A stretch of 64,000 nucleotides of DNA from Methylobacterium sp. GXS13 (GCF_001455965.1 NZ_LKKO01000047.1:1-64000); one strand, 5' to 3'. Positions 1-9,876 are shown, numbered from the stretch's first letter. Notes: generated by a model from the sequence alone, not told the origin. Made by a program: numbers and translations.

Positions 1-111
1 ACCGCCGGCGGCCGGACCGCCGGCGCCACCCGGGCCGCCCTGCGCAAAAGCCGTTGCCGCGCCGGCGATGAGAATGGCGGCCGCCACCGTGTCCCTGAAG
101 ATCCGCGTCAT
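1..111 (-). CDS. Secreted Gly/Ala-rich protein, N-terminal part (runs off window)
   Basis: The reverse strand from 111 reads an ATG followed by a clear Sec-type signal peptide: a short basic start (MTRIFRD), a hydrophobic Ala/Ile core and an AFAQ-G cleavage-like site near residue 24. A Gly/Pro/Ala-rich segment (GGPGGAGG) then runs to the window edge. Only 37 codons are visible, so the mature protein cannot be assigned to a family. Gly-rich exported proteins of this look are common in Methylobacterium, but that is inference. The gene diverges from the KgtP-type transporter, leaving about 240 bp for both promoters. Confidence 0.6.
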   Translation of the reverse strand, partial: MTRIFRDTVAAAILIAGAATAFAQGGPGGAGGPAAGG

Positions 112-351
112 GGCATTTCATCCCGTTGTGGTTGTGGTGCCGACGGCACCCGTGCCGGGCCGCAACGGGGTCCCGCGCGAAACCGTTCCGTCCCAGCCCG
201 CCAACGGGGCCGGGAAGAAATGACACAGCCGGCCGCTGTCCCGGTCAAAGTCGGATCACGGACTTGCGATCAGGATCGTCGCCTGTAACGTCCCGGTTAT
301 CGAAGAATAGGCCGGCTGTTACCGGTCGTTGAATCATGCGACGGAGACGCC

Positions 352-1716
352 ATGTCCGCCCTGAGGGACGATACGATCGGTATCGCGCCGAGCGCCGCCG
401 ATGACGCGGCCGACCGCAAGCGTCGCATCTGGGCGATCGTCGGCTCATCCTCGGGCAACTTGGTCGAGTGGTACGACTTCTACTGCTACGCGTTCTTTGC
501 GCTCTACTTCGCGCCCGCCTTCTTCCCAAAGGGCGATTCCACCAGTCAGCTCCTACAGACCGCCGGCATCTTCGCGGTGGGATTCTTCATGCGCCCCGTG
601 GGCGGCTGGCTGTTCGGGCGCATCGCCGACCGTGTCGGGCGCCGGACCTCGATGGTCGTCTCTGTGCTGATGATGTGTTTCGGCTCGCTCCTGATCGGCA
701 TCCTGCCGACTTACGAGCATGTCGGCACGCTCGCGCCCGTGCTCCTGCTGCTCGCACGCATGCTGCAGGGCCTGTCGGTGGGCGGCGAGTACGGCACCTC
801 GGCGACCTATATGAGCGAGGTGGCGATCAAGGGGAAGCGCGGGTTCTTCGCCTCCTTCCAGTACGTCACGCTGATCGGCGGACAGCTGCTCGCCTCGCTG
901 GTCCTGGTGCTGCTCCAGACCGTCATGACCGCGCCGGAGCTGTCGGCCTGGGGCTGGCGGATCCCGTTCTTCATCGGTGCCGGGCTGGCGGTGGTGGCCC
1001 TCTACCTCCGGCGCTCGCTCGCCGAGACCAAGGCGGCCGGCGACAAGGAGACCGCCGGCACCTTCACCGAGCTGTTCAAGCATTGGCGGGCATTCTGTGT
1101 CGTTCTGGCTTATACTGCCGGCGGTTCCTTGAGCTTCTACACGTTCACGACCTACATGCAGAAGTATCTCGTCAACACGGCCGGCATGCCGAAGACGTCG
1201 GCATCGCAGGTGATGACCGTCGTGCTGTTCGTCTACATGGCGATCCAGCCGCTGTTCGGCGCACTGTCCGATAAGATCGGGCGCAAGGCGAACATGCTGC
1301 TCTACAGCGGCCTCGGCACACTCATGGTGGTGCCGCTGATGACGGCTTTGGGGACCAACAAGGATCCCTACCTGGCCTTCGCGCTGATCACGCTCGGTCT
1401 CTCCGTGGTGTCGTTCTACACGGGCATCAGCGGCATCGTGAAAGCCGAGCTGTTTCCCACCAACGTGCGGGCGCTGGGCGTCGGGCTGTCCTACGCCTTG
1501 GCCAATGCCATGTTCGGCGGCACCGCCGAGTTCGTCGCCCTGTGGTTCAAGGACAACGGCATGGAGAGCACGTTCTTCTGGTACGTGACCGTGCTGATGG
1601 CGGTCGCCTTCGTCGGCTCGCTGATCATGCCGAACCCGAAGGTGCACGGTTATCTCGACGGTGCCGGTACCGTCGAGGAGGCCCTCGGGAAAAAGCGTCG
1701 CTTCGCCCATGCCTGA
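352..1716 (+). CDS. kgtP: MFS transporter, metabolite:H+ symporter family (alpha-ketoglutarate permease-like)
   Basis: A 454-residue inner-membrane transporter of the MHS branch of the major facilitator superfamily, expected to import a dicarboxylate such as 2-oxoglutarate with protons. The family signature [15 protein letters not shown] lies at about residues 35-49. The MFS loop 2-3 motif [10 protein letters not shown] follows at 89-98 and a second-half copy (SDKIGRK) at about 305. [10 protein letters not shown] segment follows TM4. About twelve hydrophobic helices can be traced and the length is normal. The ATG at 352 has GGAG just upstream. Substrate is inferred from overall similarity to KgtP; proline/betaine-type MHS members are the alternative. 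It stands alone in its orientation, with an exported hydrolase 92 bp downstream. Confidence 0.85.
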   Translation: MSALRDDTIGIAPSAADDAADRKRRIWAIVGSSSGNLVEWYDFYCYAFFALYFAPAFFPKGDSTSQLLQTAGIFAVGFFMRPVGGWLFGRIADRVGRRTSMVVSVLMMCFGSLLIGILPTYEHVGTLAPVLLLLARMLQGLSVGGEYGTSATYMSEVAIKGKRGFFASFQYVTLIGGQLLASLVLVLLQTVMTAPELSAWGWRIPFFIGAGLAVVALYLRRSLAETKAAGDKETAGTFTELFKHWRAFCVVLAYTAGGSLSFYTFTTYMQKYLVNTAGMPKTSASQVMTVVLFVYMAIQPLFGALSDKIGRKANMLLYSGLGTLMVVPLMTALGTNKDPYLAFALITLGLSVVSFYTGISGIVKAELFPTNVRALGVGLSYALANAMFGGTAEFVALWFKDNGMESTFFWYVTVLMAVAFVGSLIMPNPKVHGYLDGAGTVEEALGKKRRFAHA

Positions 1717-1808
1717 AACCGGCGGACGGGAGGTTCGGCTGGACCGACTGGTATTCTGTCGCTGATATACCCCCCGCCGGACGCGTCAGACGTCCGCGGG
1801 AGGATATC

Positions 1809-2978
1809 ATGCTCAAGAACGCCGCTGCCGGCGCGCTGACGCTGTTCTGCCTCGGGGCGGGCTTGGCCCGTGCCGAAGAGGCCGGGCCGTTCAAGCCGAC
1901 CTCACCCTCCGGTTACTTCTTCGTCGGCGGCCGTTACGAGACCGCGAACAACCGGACCACCGCGCTCGGGCAGATGTTCGTGGAGTACCGCGCCCCGGAG
2001 CGGGTCACGCAGCCCTATCCGGTGGTGATGGTTCACGGCACGGCACAGTCCGGGACCAACTTCCTGGGCACGCCCGATGGCCGGCCGGGCTGGGCCGACC
2101 GGTTCGCGGCCAAAGGCTTCGCGGTCTACGTGGTCGATCAGGTCGGCCGGGGCCGCTCGGGCGGCGATGCGGAGACCTACGGTCCCTACGCCCGCCTGCC
2201 CGTGGAGGATCTGGAGACGGTGTTCACCGGGCAGGAGCGCTCGACGCTCTACCCGCAGGCGACGCTGCACACGCAATGGCCGGGCGGCCCGGGCCTGCGC
2301 GGCAACGCGGCCTTCGATCAGTTCTACCGCTCGCAGGTACCCTACATCGCGAGTGCCCTGAAGAGCGAGGAACTGGTCGATCCCGCGCTGATTGCGCTCT
2401 TGGAAAGGATCGGGCCGGCGATCGTGCTGACCCATTCGCAGGCCGGCGTGTTCGGCTGGGCGGTTTCGGACCAGCGGCCGGACCTCGTGAAGGCGCATGT
2501 CGCCGTCGAGCCGAACGGGCCGACCTTCTTCGACATCCGGTTCAAGGGCGGCACCGATTGGTACGAGCGGGTCGGCGACGCCCGGGCCCGCCCCTACGGG
2601 ATCACCCGGGTGCCGCTGCATTTCGAGCCGCCGGTCAGCAGCCCGACCGACCTGACCGTGGTCCAGGCCGAGCGCGCGGCGGCTCCCGACCGGATCCGCT
2701 GCTGGCTTCAGGCGGAGCCCGCCCGTGCCCTGCCGAACCTGGCCAAGGTGCCGGCCGTGATCGTGACCGCGGAAGCCTCGTTCCGCGCCACCATGGACGA
2801 TTGCACGGCGGCCTTCCTCACGCAGGCCGGCGCCAAGCCGGACCGGCTGGCGCTGGCCGAGCACGGCATCCATGGCAACGGCCACATGATGATGCTGGAA
2901 TCGAACAGCGATCAGGTGGCGGACGCCATTGTCGAGTGGATCGAGGCGCGGACGAGTCCCGGTACCCCGCGCCCTTAA
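1809..2978 (+). CDS. Exported alpha/beta hydrolase (esterase-like)
   Basis: A 389-residue alpha/beta-hydrolase-fold protein with a signal peptide (Leu/Ala core ending near LARAEE, residues 17-23), so probably periplasmic. The oxyanion-hole strand VMVHGTAQSG is at about 73-82. The nucleophile elbow is LTHSQAG with Ser near 210, a less usual HSQ form of GxSxG. A catalytic His is likely in GIHGNGHMMM near the C-terminus. I chose the ATG at 1809 because the signal peptide begins there and AGGA lies a few bases upstream; the longer reading frame to 1542 overlaps the end of the transporter. The natural ester or amide substrate cannot be read from sequence. Confidence 0.8.
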   Translation: MLKNAAAGALTLFCLGAGLARAEEAGPFKPTSPSGYFFVGGRYETANNRTTALGQMFVEYRAPERVTQPYPVVMVHGTAQSGTNFLGTPDGRPGWADRFAAKGFAVYVVDQVGRGRSGGDAETYGPYARLPVEDLETVFTGQERSTLYPQATLHTQWPGGPGLRGNAAFDQFYRSQVPYIASALKSEELVDPALIALLERIGPAIVLTHSQAGVFGWAVSDQRPDLVKAHVAVEPNGPTFFDIRFKGGTDWYERVGDARARPYGITRVPLHFEPPVSSPTDLTVVQAERAAAPDRIRCWLQAEPARALPNLAKVPAVIVTAEASFRATMDDCTAAFLTQAGAKPDRLALAEHGIHGNGHMMMLESNSDQVADAIVEWIEARTSPGTPRP

Positions 2979-3033
2979 CCCCCTGCTTACCCTCTCCCGC
3001 GAGGGTGGCGCCCGTCATACGACGAGGCTTTGC

Positions 3034-3315
3034 ATGACCGACATGACCGACACCGTGGGCGTCGCGGGCGACCGCATCCGCTCGATCATCGAGCGCGTGG
3101 AACGGCTGGAGGAAGAGATCAAGGATCTGATGGAGGCCAAGAAGGAGGTCTTCGCCGAGGCCAAGGGCGAAGGCCTGGACGTCAAGATCCTCAAGGAGAT
3201 CCTGAAGATCCGCAAGCAGGACAAGGACGAGCGCGACGAGCACGAGACGCTGCTCGACGTCTATCTGCGCGCCATGGATGCGCCTGCCCCGGCCCCGATC
3301 AAGGCGGCCGCCTGA
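3034..3315 (+). CDS. gapR: GapR family nucleoid-associated protein (DUF2312)
   Basis: A 93-residue protein matching the DUF2312 family, whose Caulobacter member GapR binds AT-rich and overtwisted DNA ahead of replication and transcription forks and helps topoisomerases. The coiled-coil helix IIERVERLEEEIKDLMEAKK is followed by the conserved block EVFAEAKGEGLDVKILKEI and the basic motif RKQDKDER, then LLDVYLRAM. An Ala/Pro tail replaces the usual end. I took the ATG at 3034, which gives the normal family length; a second ATG lies nine bases later. It converges with purC, with a perfect hairpin between them. Confidence 0.92.
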   Translation: MTDMTDTVGVAGDRIRSIIERVERLEEEIKDLMEAKKEVFAEAKGEGLDVKILKEILKIRKQDKDERDEHETLLDVYLRAMDAPAPAPIKAAA

Positions 3316-3326
3316 CGGGATGGAGG

Positions 3327-3350
3327 GGGACGGCGCTCGAGCGCCGTCCC
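3327..3350. terminator. Bidirectional hairpin between gapR and purC
   Basis: A perfect 24-base palindrome (arms GGGACGGCGCTC and its complement, no spare loop) sits between two converging genes. There is no T tract, as is usual for high-GC alphaproteobacterial terminators. A hairpin with the same GGGACGGCGC core recurs at 19364-19386. Confidence 0.65.
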
Positions 3351-3354
3351 GCCC

Positions 3355-4344
3355 TCAGGCGATCGGGTTGTTCGCCAGATAGGTCGCGATGTTACGCCGG
3401 ACGCGATCGAGCGGCGACTCCCCCGGATCGGGTAGCGTGAAGCGCGCACCGGTGATCGTCTCGTAGGCCCGGATGTACACTGCGGCGGTCTCCAGCACGA
3501 CGTCAGCGGGGATCTCGGGGATCGGGTCCTTGTAGGGGTCGCAGCGGGCCACGACCCAGTTGCGCACGAAGTCCTTGTCGAAGCTCTCCGGCGCGGCACC
3601 GGCCTGGAAGCGCTCGGGATAGCTCTGCGCGAACCAGTAGCGACTGCTGTCCGGCGTGTGGATCTCGTCGGCCAGGACGATGCGACCTTCCGGGTCGGTA
3701 CCGAACTCGTACTTGGTGTCCGCCAGGATCAGCCCGCGCTCGGCCGCCAGTTCCTGGCCCCGGGCGAACAGCGCCAGCGCCGCCTCGGACACGGTCCGCC
3801 ATTGCTCCGGGGTGAGCAGGTTGCGCTCCAGGATCTCGGACTCCGTCAGCGGCTCATCGTGCCCGCCGTCGAATGCCTTGGTGGTCGGCGTGATCACAGC
3901 CTGCTTCAGCTGCTCGTTCGGGCGCATCCCTTCGGGGAAGCGATGCCCGTACATCTCCCGCTCGCCCGCTCGGTAGCGCGTGAGCACCGAGGTCGAGGTC
4001 GTGCCCGCGAGATAGCCGCGCACCACCACCTCCACGGGCATGATCTCCAGCCGGCGGCCCACGACCACGTTCGGGTCCGGATAGGCGAGCACGTGGTTCG
4101 GGCAGAGGTCGGCGGTGCGCTCGAACCAGTAACGGGCGGTCTGCGTGAGCACCTGTCCCTTGAACGGGATAGCGGCGAGCGCCCGGTCGAAGGCGCTGAT
4201 CCGATCCGATGTAATCAGGATGCGCCGCCCGTCCGGCAGGTCGTAATTGTCCCGGACCTTGCCACGGTAATGGTTCGGCAACTCGGGCAGGGTCGCCTCG
4301 CGCAGGACCTGATGGGCGTGCGGGGCGAGATCTGCCGTGTTCAT
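3355..4344 (-). CDS. purC: Phosphoribosylaminoimidazole-succinocarboxamide synthase (SAICAR synthase)
   Basis: A 329-residue enzyme of de novo purine synthesis that condenses CAIR with L-aspartate using ATP. The N-terminal nucleotide-binding part shows [11 protein letters not shown] (about 24-34), [15 protein letters not shown] (47-61) and the [16 protein letters not shown] segment. The mid-protein block [16 protein letters not shown] is typical of the longer yeast ADE1-like form, not the roughly 240-residue PurC of E. coli. Many alphaproteobacteria carry both forms; only this one is in the window. The start ATG is at 4344. It is monocistronic here and converges with gapR. Confidence 0.93.
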   Translation of the reverse strand: MNTADLAPHAHQVLREATLPELPNHYRGKVRDNYDLPDGRRILITSDRISAFDRALAAIPFKGQVLTQTARYWFERTADLCPNHVLAYPDPNVVVGRRLEIMPVEVVVRGYLAGTTSTSVLTRYRAGEREMYGHRFPEGMRPNEQLKQAVITPTTKAFDGGHDEPLTESEILERNLLTPEQWRTVSEAALALFARGQELAAERGLILADTKYEFGTDPEGRIVLADEIHTPDSSRYWFAQSYPERFQAGAAPESFDKDFVRNWVVARCDPYKDPIPEIPADVVLETAAVYIRAYETITGARFTLPDPGESPLDRVRRNIATYLANNPIA

Positions 4345-4766
4345 CGGGCCATTCCGTCAGGCTGCACGGCAACCGCGCCGTCCCGCGTGTGTGCGCGGAC
4401 CAGCCGGAGATTTCCAGCCCCCGACCTCGCCTTTGCCCGGCACAGAACGAGGGGCGACGCGTCGTGAAGAGTCCCGGCTACCGTGCGTGTCGGCTGCTTC
4501 GTTGCAGTCCGTTATCCAAGCATACTCGTTTTATACTTTGCGAATACCGCCCGGCGGGACCTTCACGCGTCTCGATATCTCGGTCGCTACACGTGACAAT
4601 ATGTTTTCGACGGAAAGTCGGGTTCTATACATTTTTGGACGGTGAATATGCGTTCTTCCACTATGGCAGGGGGGAAGTGTGGCTGCTATGTCGTCGCCGG
4701 ATCGGCGCTGTCCATGTGCGCCGAGGGCGGCGAGACGAGAGGCACTCGTTGTCCGGCGGAGGCGCG
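4345..4766. other. Intergenic region between purC and the Crp-type regulator
   Basis: About 420 bp separating divergent genes. Roughly 4500-4680 is lower in GC than the surroundings and contains T/A-rich stretches suited to promoters. I find no convincing small gene in any frame. The upstream extension of the regulator reading frame through this region lacks codon bias and a ribosome site. Confidence 0.5.
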
Positions 4767-5519
4767 ATGACGGGAACTCTTCAACAAACCGACATGCACC
4801 CCTTCGTCCGCAAGATCGAAAGCATTGCCCTTTTCGCCCTTACGGACGACGAACGGGCGGCGCTGCTGGCCCTGCCCCTGCAAATGACTCAGTTCGAAGC
4901 GTATCAGGACATCGTCCGCGAGGGGGATTCTCCCGCACGTTGCTTCGCCGTGTTCGACGGGATCGCCTGCACCTACAAGACCACGCTGGGGGGCAAGCGC
5001 CAGGTCATGGCGTATCACGTCGCCGGCGACATACCCGACATCCAGAGCCTGCACCTCAAGGTCCTCGACATCAGCATCGGCACGGTGGGTCCCTGCCGGG
5101 TCGGCTTCGTTCAGCACGACGCGGTGCGGGCCCTGCTCCGGGCCTTCCCGCGGCTGGGCGATACCTTGTGGCGCGCGACGCTCATCGACGCCGCCATTGT
5201 CCGCGAGTGGATGCTCAACACCGGCCGCCGGGACGCCTATGCGCGCATGGCCCATCTCTTCTGCGAACTCGTCACGCGCCTCGGTGTCGTCGGCCTCGCC
5301 CCCGATCGGACCTGCGAGCTGCCGATGATCCAGCCGGAACTTGCGGATGCTCTCGGGATCACCCCGGTCCACGTCAACCGGACGATCCGCGACCTCAAGG
5401 CTGCCGGGTTGATCACCCTGCGGAGCCGGCGCCTGACGGTCCACGATTGGGACGGCTTGATGGCTGCGGCCGAGTTCGACCCGACCTACCTTCATGTGAC
5501 CGACCGGGACCCGGCCTGA
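4767..5519 (+). CDS. Crp/Fnr family transcriptional regulator
   Basis: A 250-residue regulator with an N-terminal cyclic-nucleotide-binding-like beta roll (about 20-140, including IVREGDSPARCFAVFDGIA) and a C-terminal winged helix (about 170-235). The recognition region reads ELADALGITPVHVNRTIRDL, the classic Crp HTH. No N-terminal Cys cluster is present, so an FNR-type iron-sulfur oxygen sensor is unlikely. The ATG at 4767 is preceded at good distance by GGAGG. Ligand and targets are unknown. Methylobacterium genomes carry many paralogues of this type, so orthology to a named regulator is not claimed. Confidence 0.85.
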   Translation: MTGTLQQTDMHPFVRKIESIALFALTDDERAALLALPLQMTQFEAYQDIVREGDSPARCFAVFDGIACTYKTTLGGKRQVMAYHVAGDIPDIQSLHLKVLDISIGTVGPCRVGFVQHDAVRALLRAFPRLGDTLWRATLIDAAIVREWMLNTGRRDAYARMAHLFCELVTRLGVVGLAPDRTCELPMIQPELADALGITPVHVNRTIRDLKAAGLITLRSRRLTVHDWDGLMAAAEFDPTYLHVTDRDPA

Positions 5520-5537
5520 CGTCAAGCCAGACAGCCC

Positions 5538-6155
5538 TCAGTTCATCTGCGAACGGCGCAGGCGCTGTTCCTGCTCGGCAAGCTTTCTGCCGAGATCGAG
5601 CAGAAGCGCATCGGCTCGCGCCTTGAGGGCCGGGTCCTCCAGCTCGCAGATCGCCCGCTGCGCGGCCATGGCGAAGTCGGCCGCGCGCTCCAACGGCGGT
5701 TCGGTTCCGTGAGGCTCTGCCATCCGGACGGCGCCGGCTGCGGTTTCACCCGACCGCACGTCGGTGATGTCCACGATGATCCCCCGTCCGCTGATCGGCC
5801 GTCCTCGGTGATCGTGCAGGAAACGGCCACGGCCGAGTACCCAGCGGGTGATGCCGTCGGCCGAGCAGACCCGATATTCGATGACGTAGAGCCCCCCGTC
5901 GCGACCGCCTCTGCGGAAATGCGTCTGTACCCGGTCCTGATCCTCCGGGTGAATGCCGGCGATGAAGGCGGCGAGCGGCAAGCCGAGTTCGGCCTCCTCA
6001 GGATCGACGTTGAACAGGAGCGCCACGAACAGGTCGGCCTGGATGCGATCCGAGTCACTATCCCAAGCCGACGTACCGATCACATCCAGGGCGTCGAGCG
6101 CGCCCTGAAACGCAGCCCCACAGGTCTGGTATTCGGAGAACTTCGATTTTGGCAT
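5538..6155 (-). CDS. PAS-domain signalling protein
   Basis: A 205-residue cytoplasmic protein built around one PAS (PAS_3-like) fold at about 35-135. The segment FIAGIHPEDQDRVQTHFRR and the following beta strands (YVIEYRVCSADGITRWVLGRG, then RPISGRGIIVDITDV) are the usual PAS/PAC pattern. The C-terminal 60 residues form a charged helix with no kinase, GGDEF or HTH output domain. It may therefore act through a partner. It converges with the Crp-type regulator, with 18 bp between stop codons. The bound ligand cannot be predicted. Confidence 0.8.
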   Translation of the reverse strand: MPKSKFSEYQTCGAAFQGALDALDVIGTSAWDSDSDRIQADLFVALLFNVDPEEAELGLPLAAFIAGIHPEDQDRVQTHFRRGGRDGGLYVIEYRVCSADGITRWVLGRGRFLHDHRGRPISGRGIIVDITDVRSGETAAGAVRMAEPHGTEPPLERAADFAMAAQRAICELEDPALKARADALLLDLGRKLAEQEQRLRRSQMN

Positions 6156-6385
6156 GCAGTGAGCGGTTCCGAACCGGAATCACACCGGGTTTAGGCCAAC
6201 GCTTCACAACTTCAAGACGAATGTTTGAGTCTTACCGCAACCTTCGCGGGACAGCGACTGCGCGGCGCTGTGTTCGGCGATACCGATGCGGCGATTGATC
6301 CCGGTTTGCGCCGCGCCGTCACGCTGGGGCCTTCTACGGCGCACCGGCTCGACAGGTTTCCCGACCGGGTAAAGATTTCAAGCCG

Positions 6386-6601
6386 TCACCGTGAGCCGGT
6401 TGCGGTGCCCGGCCGTGCCAGCCGCTCGGCTTCCGCGCGCCAGGAATCGCGCTCTGTCTGAACAGCCTCGATTCGAGCATGGAGATGACCGGCATCGATC
6501 GCCGTTTCCATCAGCATGTCCTGGGCGGCGGCCAGCTGGGCGCGCAGTTCGGCATTCTCGGTGGCCAGTGCCAGGAGCAGAGCGGCCACGTCATCGCCCA
6601 T
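6386..6601 (-). CDS. Small coiled-coil protein, unknown function
   Basis: A 71-residue reading frame starting MGDDVAALLLALATE and continuing as one long amphipathic helix (ENAELRAQLAAAQDMLME, then IEAVQTERDSWRAEAERLA). It ends in a short basic tail. Codon use is typical of the organism. An upstream in-frame ATG at 6637 would add 12 residues but looks non-coding. No family is recognised. It may be a small scaffold or regulator, but nothing in the context shows this. Confidence 0.5.
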   Translation of the reverse strand: MGDDVAALLLALATENAELRAQLAAAQDMLMETAIDAGHLHARIEAVQTERDSWRAEAERLARPGTATGSR

Positions 6602-6730
6602 CCATGCGCCTCGCCTCTCGCTTCCGAGCGGGCGCATCTACCTGGGCCGGGGACCAGCGACAACCGTACCTGGCAAACTATTCACGGGTGCGCGGCGCCG
6701 GACACGATCAGCATCCGACGCCGCAACCAA

Positions 6731-7780
6731 TCAGCCCTCGATCACCCGCTCATCGAGCTTGCGATCCACGATCTGAACCGTGCGGTCGATCTCGGCATCG
6801 GGGGTGCCGAGCTGATGCGAGATCAGTTTCACCAGCAGGTCGACCCGCTCGATGAACGGCGTGCCGTTGGCCACCGCCCGCGCGGCCGAAGACGGCTTGA
6901 GCAGGCTTTCCGCGGCCTTGGCGTATTTCTCGAACGGAACCTGATCCTGCGGATCAGCACCCAGCTTCCGGGCGATGCCGTCCACGTGCTCGTAGATGGC
7001 CCGGGACTTGGCGAGATCACCGTGCACGGCGTCGCGGATCGATTGTGGCTCCTGGGGCGTGATGCAGCGGTAATTGCCGGTGAGCAGCATCGACCATTTT
7101 GCCAGCGGGACGAACAGCGAATCGAACACCTTGAGCTTCACCGGCACGTCGTGGCCGTCGAGGCGCACGGCGTCGATATCGGCCTCCAACTCGCGCAGCA
7201 GCCGGTTATGCGCCTCGTCCGCGAAGGTCGCGGCTTTGAAATTGGTCGGGAGACCGACATGGAGCACGTTGGCACCCTCGTCCGGCGGGCGGAACGCCTG
7301 AGGATCGGGGGAACAGAGGGATACCAAGCCCGGCTCGAAGCGGTCCCAGACGCCGGCATTGGTGTAGGCGTCCTCAAGGTCCATCGCCGCCAGGGCCGGG
7401 ATCCGCTTGAGATAGGGCAAGGGGGGCATGTTCATGATCGACAGGCACGGCAGCTTGGCCGCCGCAATCTTGATCATCAGCACCCGGATCGTGTGGTTGT
7501 TGTATTGCGGCTCCTGCATGGCGAGGCCGACCAGGTCGTAGCGCGACGGGTCGATATCCTCGGGGGGAGCAGCGTCCAGGGTGCCGGGCAGGTCGCGCGA
7601 CAGGATCGAGCGGTGGTTCGGCTCGTCCCGCAACTTGATGCGGACCTCGGTCCCCTCCTGGTTGATGAGGTCGGCGGTCTTCCGGCGGCAGACCAAAGTC
7701 ACGTTGTGACCGGCCATTAGAAGCTTGGTCGCCAGCAGGGAGCCGTAGGAGGCTCCCAGGATCAGGATGTTGCGCGGCAT
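6731..7780 (-). CDS. Ketopantoate reductase-like NAD(P)-binding protein
   Basis: A 349-residue protein that begins with a Rossmann strand and glycine loop (ILILGASYGSLLATKLLMAGH, shortened in the Gly motif) as in the ApbA/PanE family, followed by VTLVCRRK as the dinucleotide-specific strand. A helical C-terminal half (KVFDSLFVPLAKWSMLLTGN, then the FIERVDLLVKLI region) fits the substrate domain. It is longer than classic PanE (about 300) and differs at the active-site region, so it is probably a paralogous dehydrogenase and not the pantothenate enzyme. Substrate unknown. It has no operon partner; about 485 bp of non-coding DNA lies upstream. Confidence 0.7.
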   Translation of the reverse strand: MPRNILILGASYGSLLATKLLMAGHNVTLVCRRKTADLINQEGTEVRIKLRDEPNHRSILSRDLPGTLDAAPPEDIDPSRYDLVGLAMQEPQYNNHTIRVLMIKIAAAKLPCLSIMNMPPLPYLKRIPALAAMDLEDAYTNAGVWDRFEPGLVSLCSPDPQAFRPPDEGANVLHVGLPTNFKAATFADEAHNRLLRELEADIDAVRLDGHDVPVKLKVFDSLFVPLAKWSMLLTGNYRCITPQEPQSIRDAVHGDLAKSRAIYEHVDGIARKLGADPQDQVPFEKYAKAAESLLKPSSAARAVANGTPFIERVDLLVKLISHQLGTPDAEIDRTVQIVDRKLDERVIEG

Positions 7781-8265
7781 GCTTCCACTCCCAAGGTCGT
7801 CTTTGTTGTGTCCTGCGGCGCACCCGTATGGCGTACGGGTTCAGCCTTTCCGCATGCCGGCTCTAGCCGCGTCATCGGCAGGGTAGCGAAGCTTGTCCTG
7901 GGATGCCACTCACTTGGTATACCAAAAAATTTGTCGGCGCTGGTGAGCCGGATTTTCGATGCCTGGTGATCGGACACGGACTACGAACACCCATTTAGCG
8001 AACAGGATCACCCGCTCGCGTCATGATGGTTCAAGGGCGACGTCGACGGCCGCTTCTCAAAGCTGAGATATGTATCGGTGAGACGGCGTCGTAAGCGGGC
8101 GATTGGCGCTCATGCCATCGGCTCGGAAACGGATGATCTTACGGCCGTCGCGTTCGATCGACGTTCAGGATCATGCCAAACGCCAAGCGTCAGCGTTCCA
8201 AACTCGTGGCGATCTGTCTTGCGTTGAAGCTTCCAATCGGCACCATCCACCGCTTAGCGGGATGA
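7781..8265. other. Intergenic region upstream of the PanE-like gene and downstream of tRNA-Phe
   Basis: No reading frame here shows coding character. The region holds the promoter of the PanE-like gene and the 3' flank of tRNA-Phe. No repeat or RNA structure stands out by eye. Confidence 0.5.
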
Positions 8266-8341
8266 TGGTGCCCAGGGACGGAATCGAACCGCCGACACTG
8301 CGATTTTCAGTCGCATGCTCTACCAACTGAGCTACCTGGGC
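8266..8341 (-). tRNA. tRNA-Phe (anticodon GAA)
   Basis: The reverse strand gives a complete cloverleaf: acceptor GCCCAGG pairing with CCTGGGC, D-arm with AGCTCAGTTGGTAGAGC, anticodon loop CTGAAAA (GAA) and T-arm GGTTCGATTCC. The 3' CCA is encoded (8266-8268). Total 76 nt. Confidence 0.96.
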
Positions 8342-8447
8342 GTCGCCCGCGCCGCTGTGGGCCTCGGACGCCGCGGGGTATAGTCAGGAGTTTGGGGCCT
8401 GTCCAGCCTTGCCGTGACATCGGCGTGACGCGGACGACGGAAAAATT

Positions 8448-8645
8448 TCAGCCCTCCGAGTCCGGCTCCGGAGGCGGCGCGTCGGAATCGAGTTCCTCCG
8501 GGATCGCGTAGCGCTCATTCAGCCAGCGGCCGAGATCGACATCGGCACAGCGCTGAGAGCAGAACGGACGAAAATCTGCGGCCCCCGGGCGTCGGCAGAT
8601 CGGGCAGGTCGGGCGGCTGTCGCGGACAAACGGGATTTGGCTCAT
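8448..8645 (-). CDS. yacG: DNA gyrase inhibitor / zinc-binding protein YacG
   Basis: A 65-residue protein with a four-cysteine zinc site: CPIC (Cys14, Cys17) and CSQRC (Cys29, Cys33), followed by the conserved [16 protein letters not shown] block. E. coli YacG binds GyrB and inhibits gyrase. The acidic Pro/Glu tail is usual. Its ATG overlaps the maf stop as ATGA (8642-8645), showing translational coupling. Confidence 0.92.
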   Translation of the reverse strand: MSQIPFVRDSRPTCPICRRPGAADFRPFCSQRCADVDLGRWLNERYAIPEELDSDAPPPEPDSEG

Positions 8646-9295
8646 GCCAGGCTGCCCCAGGCGGCGCGGACCGGATAGCCTTCGCCATCCAGCAGGCTCA
8701 TCGTCTCGTAGAGCGGCAAGCCGACGACGGCACTGTAGGAGCCGACGAGCTTGACCACGAAGGCGCCCGCCAGGCCCTGGATCGCGTAGCCACCCGCCTT
8801 GCCGCGCCATTCGCCCGAAGCGAGATAACCCTGGATGTCGCGGCCGGAGAGGCGCTTGAAGCGCACGCGGGTCTCGACGATCCGCTCCCGCCGGCCGTTC
8901 GGCGACAGCAGGCAGATCGCCGTGAAGACCCGGTGTGGCCGTCCGGAGAGCAGGCGCAGGCAATCGGCGGCCTCGTCCGGCCCCTCGGCCTTGGGCAGGA
9001 CCCGCCGCCCCACGGCCACCACGGTATCAGCGGCGAGCAGCCACGTCGGTACTTTCTGGTCCTTGTGATGCAGCGCGCCCTCTGCAGCCGCGAGCTTGGT
9101 GCGGGCGAGGCGCCGGGCCAATTCGCGCGGCGGCTCGGCCTTGCGCGGCGTCTCGTCGATGTCGGCGGGCAGAAGCGAATCCGGCTCGATGCCGATCTGC
9201 TGCAGCAGCGCCAAGCGGCGTGGCGAGCCGGAGGCGAGAACGAACCGGCTGGCCGGCCCCTGCGTCGCGCCGATCGCTTCAGGTGTGGCGTCCAT
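8642..9295 (-). CDS. maf: Maf family nucleoside triphosphate pyrophosphatase
   Basis: A 217-residue house-cleaning pyrophosphatase that hydrolyses non-canonical or modified NTPs to NMP. Family motifs are visible: [16 protein letters not shown] near the N-terminus, ADIDET (about 44-49), LAADTVV (about 91-97) with the catalytic Asp, and the C-terminal [12 protein letters not shown] and [13 protein letters not shown] segments. I chose the ATG at 9295; the longer frame upstream has no coding character. It forms a two-gene operon with yacG. The infA gene that often precedes maf in this group is absent. Confidence 0.93.
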   Translation of the reverse strand: MDATPEAIGATQGPASRFVLASGSPRRLALLQQIGIEPDSLLPADIDETPRKAEPPRELARRLARTKLAAAEGALHHKDQKVPTWLLAADTVVAVGRRVLPKAEGPDEAADCLRLLSGRPHRVFTAICLLSPNGRRERIVETRVRFKRLSGRDIQGYLASGEWRGKAGGYAIQGLAGAFVVKLVGSYSAVVGLPLYETMSLLDGEGYPVRAAWGSLA

Positions 9296-9666
9296 GATGT
9301 TTCGCTCGCACGTTCGGTCGAGGCCGCCCCGCAGTGCGGATGATCGCGCGAAGGGGCGGCGCCTCCCCGTTCCGCCGGGGCCGTCTCGATCTCCCCCGCC
9401 TGATAAGGGATGGGGTCGGGCTTGTGAACCGGACCGATTGGTACCGGAAGAAACCTCCAAACACGAAACTATTGGGTCGTTCATAGAGCTGAAATGAAGG
9501 TTGTCTCGCGCAGCTGTATCGACGTCTGCGCTACTGGCGCGATTTATTGAGGCGGAAAGTCGTTGTTTAATCGGCGTAAGACAAATTCAAGGTTTGCCAG
9601 CAATCCGTAACCCGGCATTAACCAAGCGCGGCGGAGAGTGCCCCCATCGAAACGGGGTCGATTCCG
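9296..9666. other. Intergenic region upstream of maf
   Basis: About 370 bp between divergently oriented genes. It is partly lower in GC around 9500-9600 and probably contains both promoters. I see no gene or RNA structure I can support. Confidence 0.45.
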
Positions 9667-9876
9667 ATGCTGAACGCTGATCCGCTCCAGGCACGCCCGA
9701 AACTGTTGAATGCGACGCTCGTCGCCCGAGCCCTCGACAGCCTCAGGCCACAGGTCAGCTCGTCGGCGGAGATGTGGCAGGCGCTCACGAACCACTACGT
9801 CGTCGATCTCGACGCTGTGGCCGCCCTCCTCCCGGCCGTCGAGCCGGAGACCGAGTGGCTTCCGTCCCGAAACTGA
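9667..9876 (+). CDS. Small hypothetical protein
   Basis: A 69-residue frame beginning MLNADPLQARPKLLNATLVARAL, with mixed helix-forming sequence (SSAEMWQALTNHYVVDLDAVAALL) and no signal peptide. Codon bias is consistent with coding and the upstream region is AT-richer, as expected for a promoter. No family is recognised. It could be a lineage-restricted small protein. Confidence 0.45.
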   Translation: MLNADPLQARPKLLNATLVARALDSLRPQVSSSAEMWQALTNHYVVDLDAVAALLPAVEPETEWLPSRN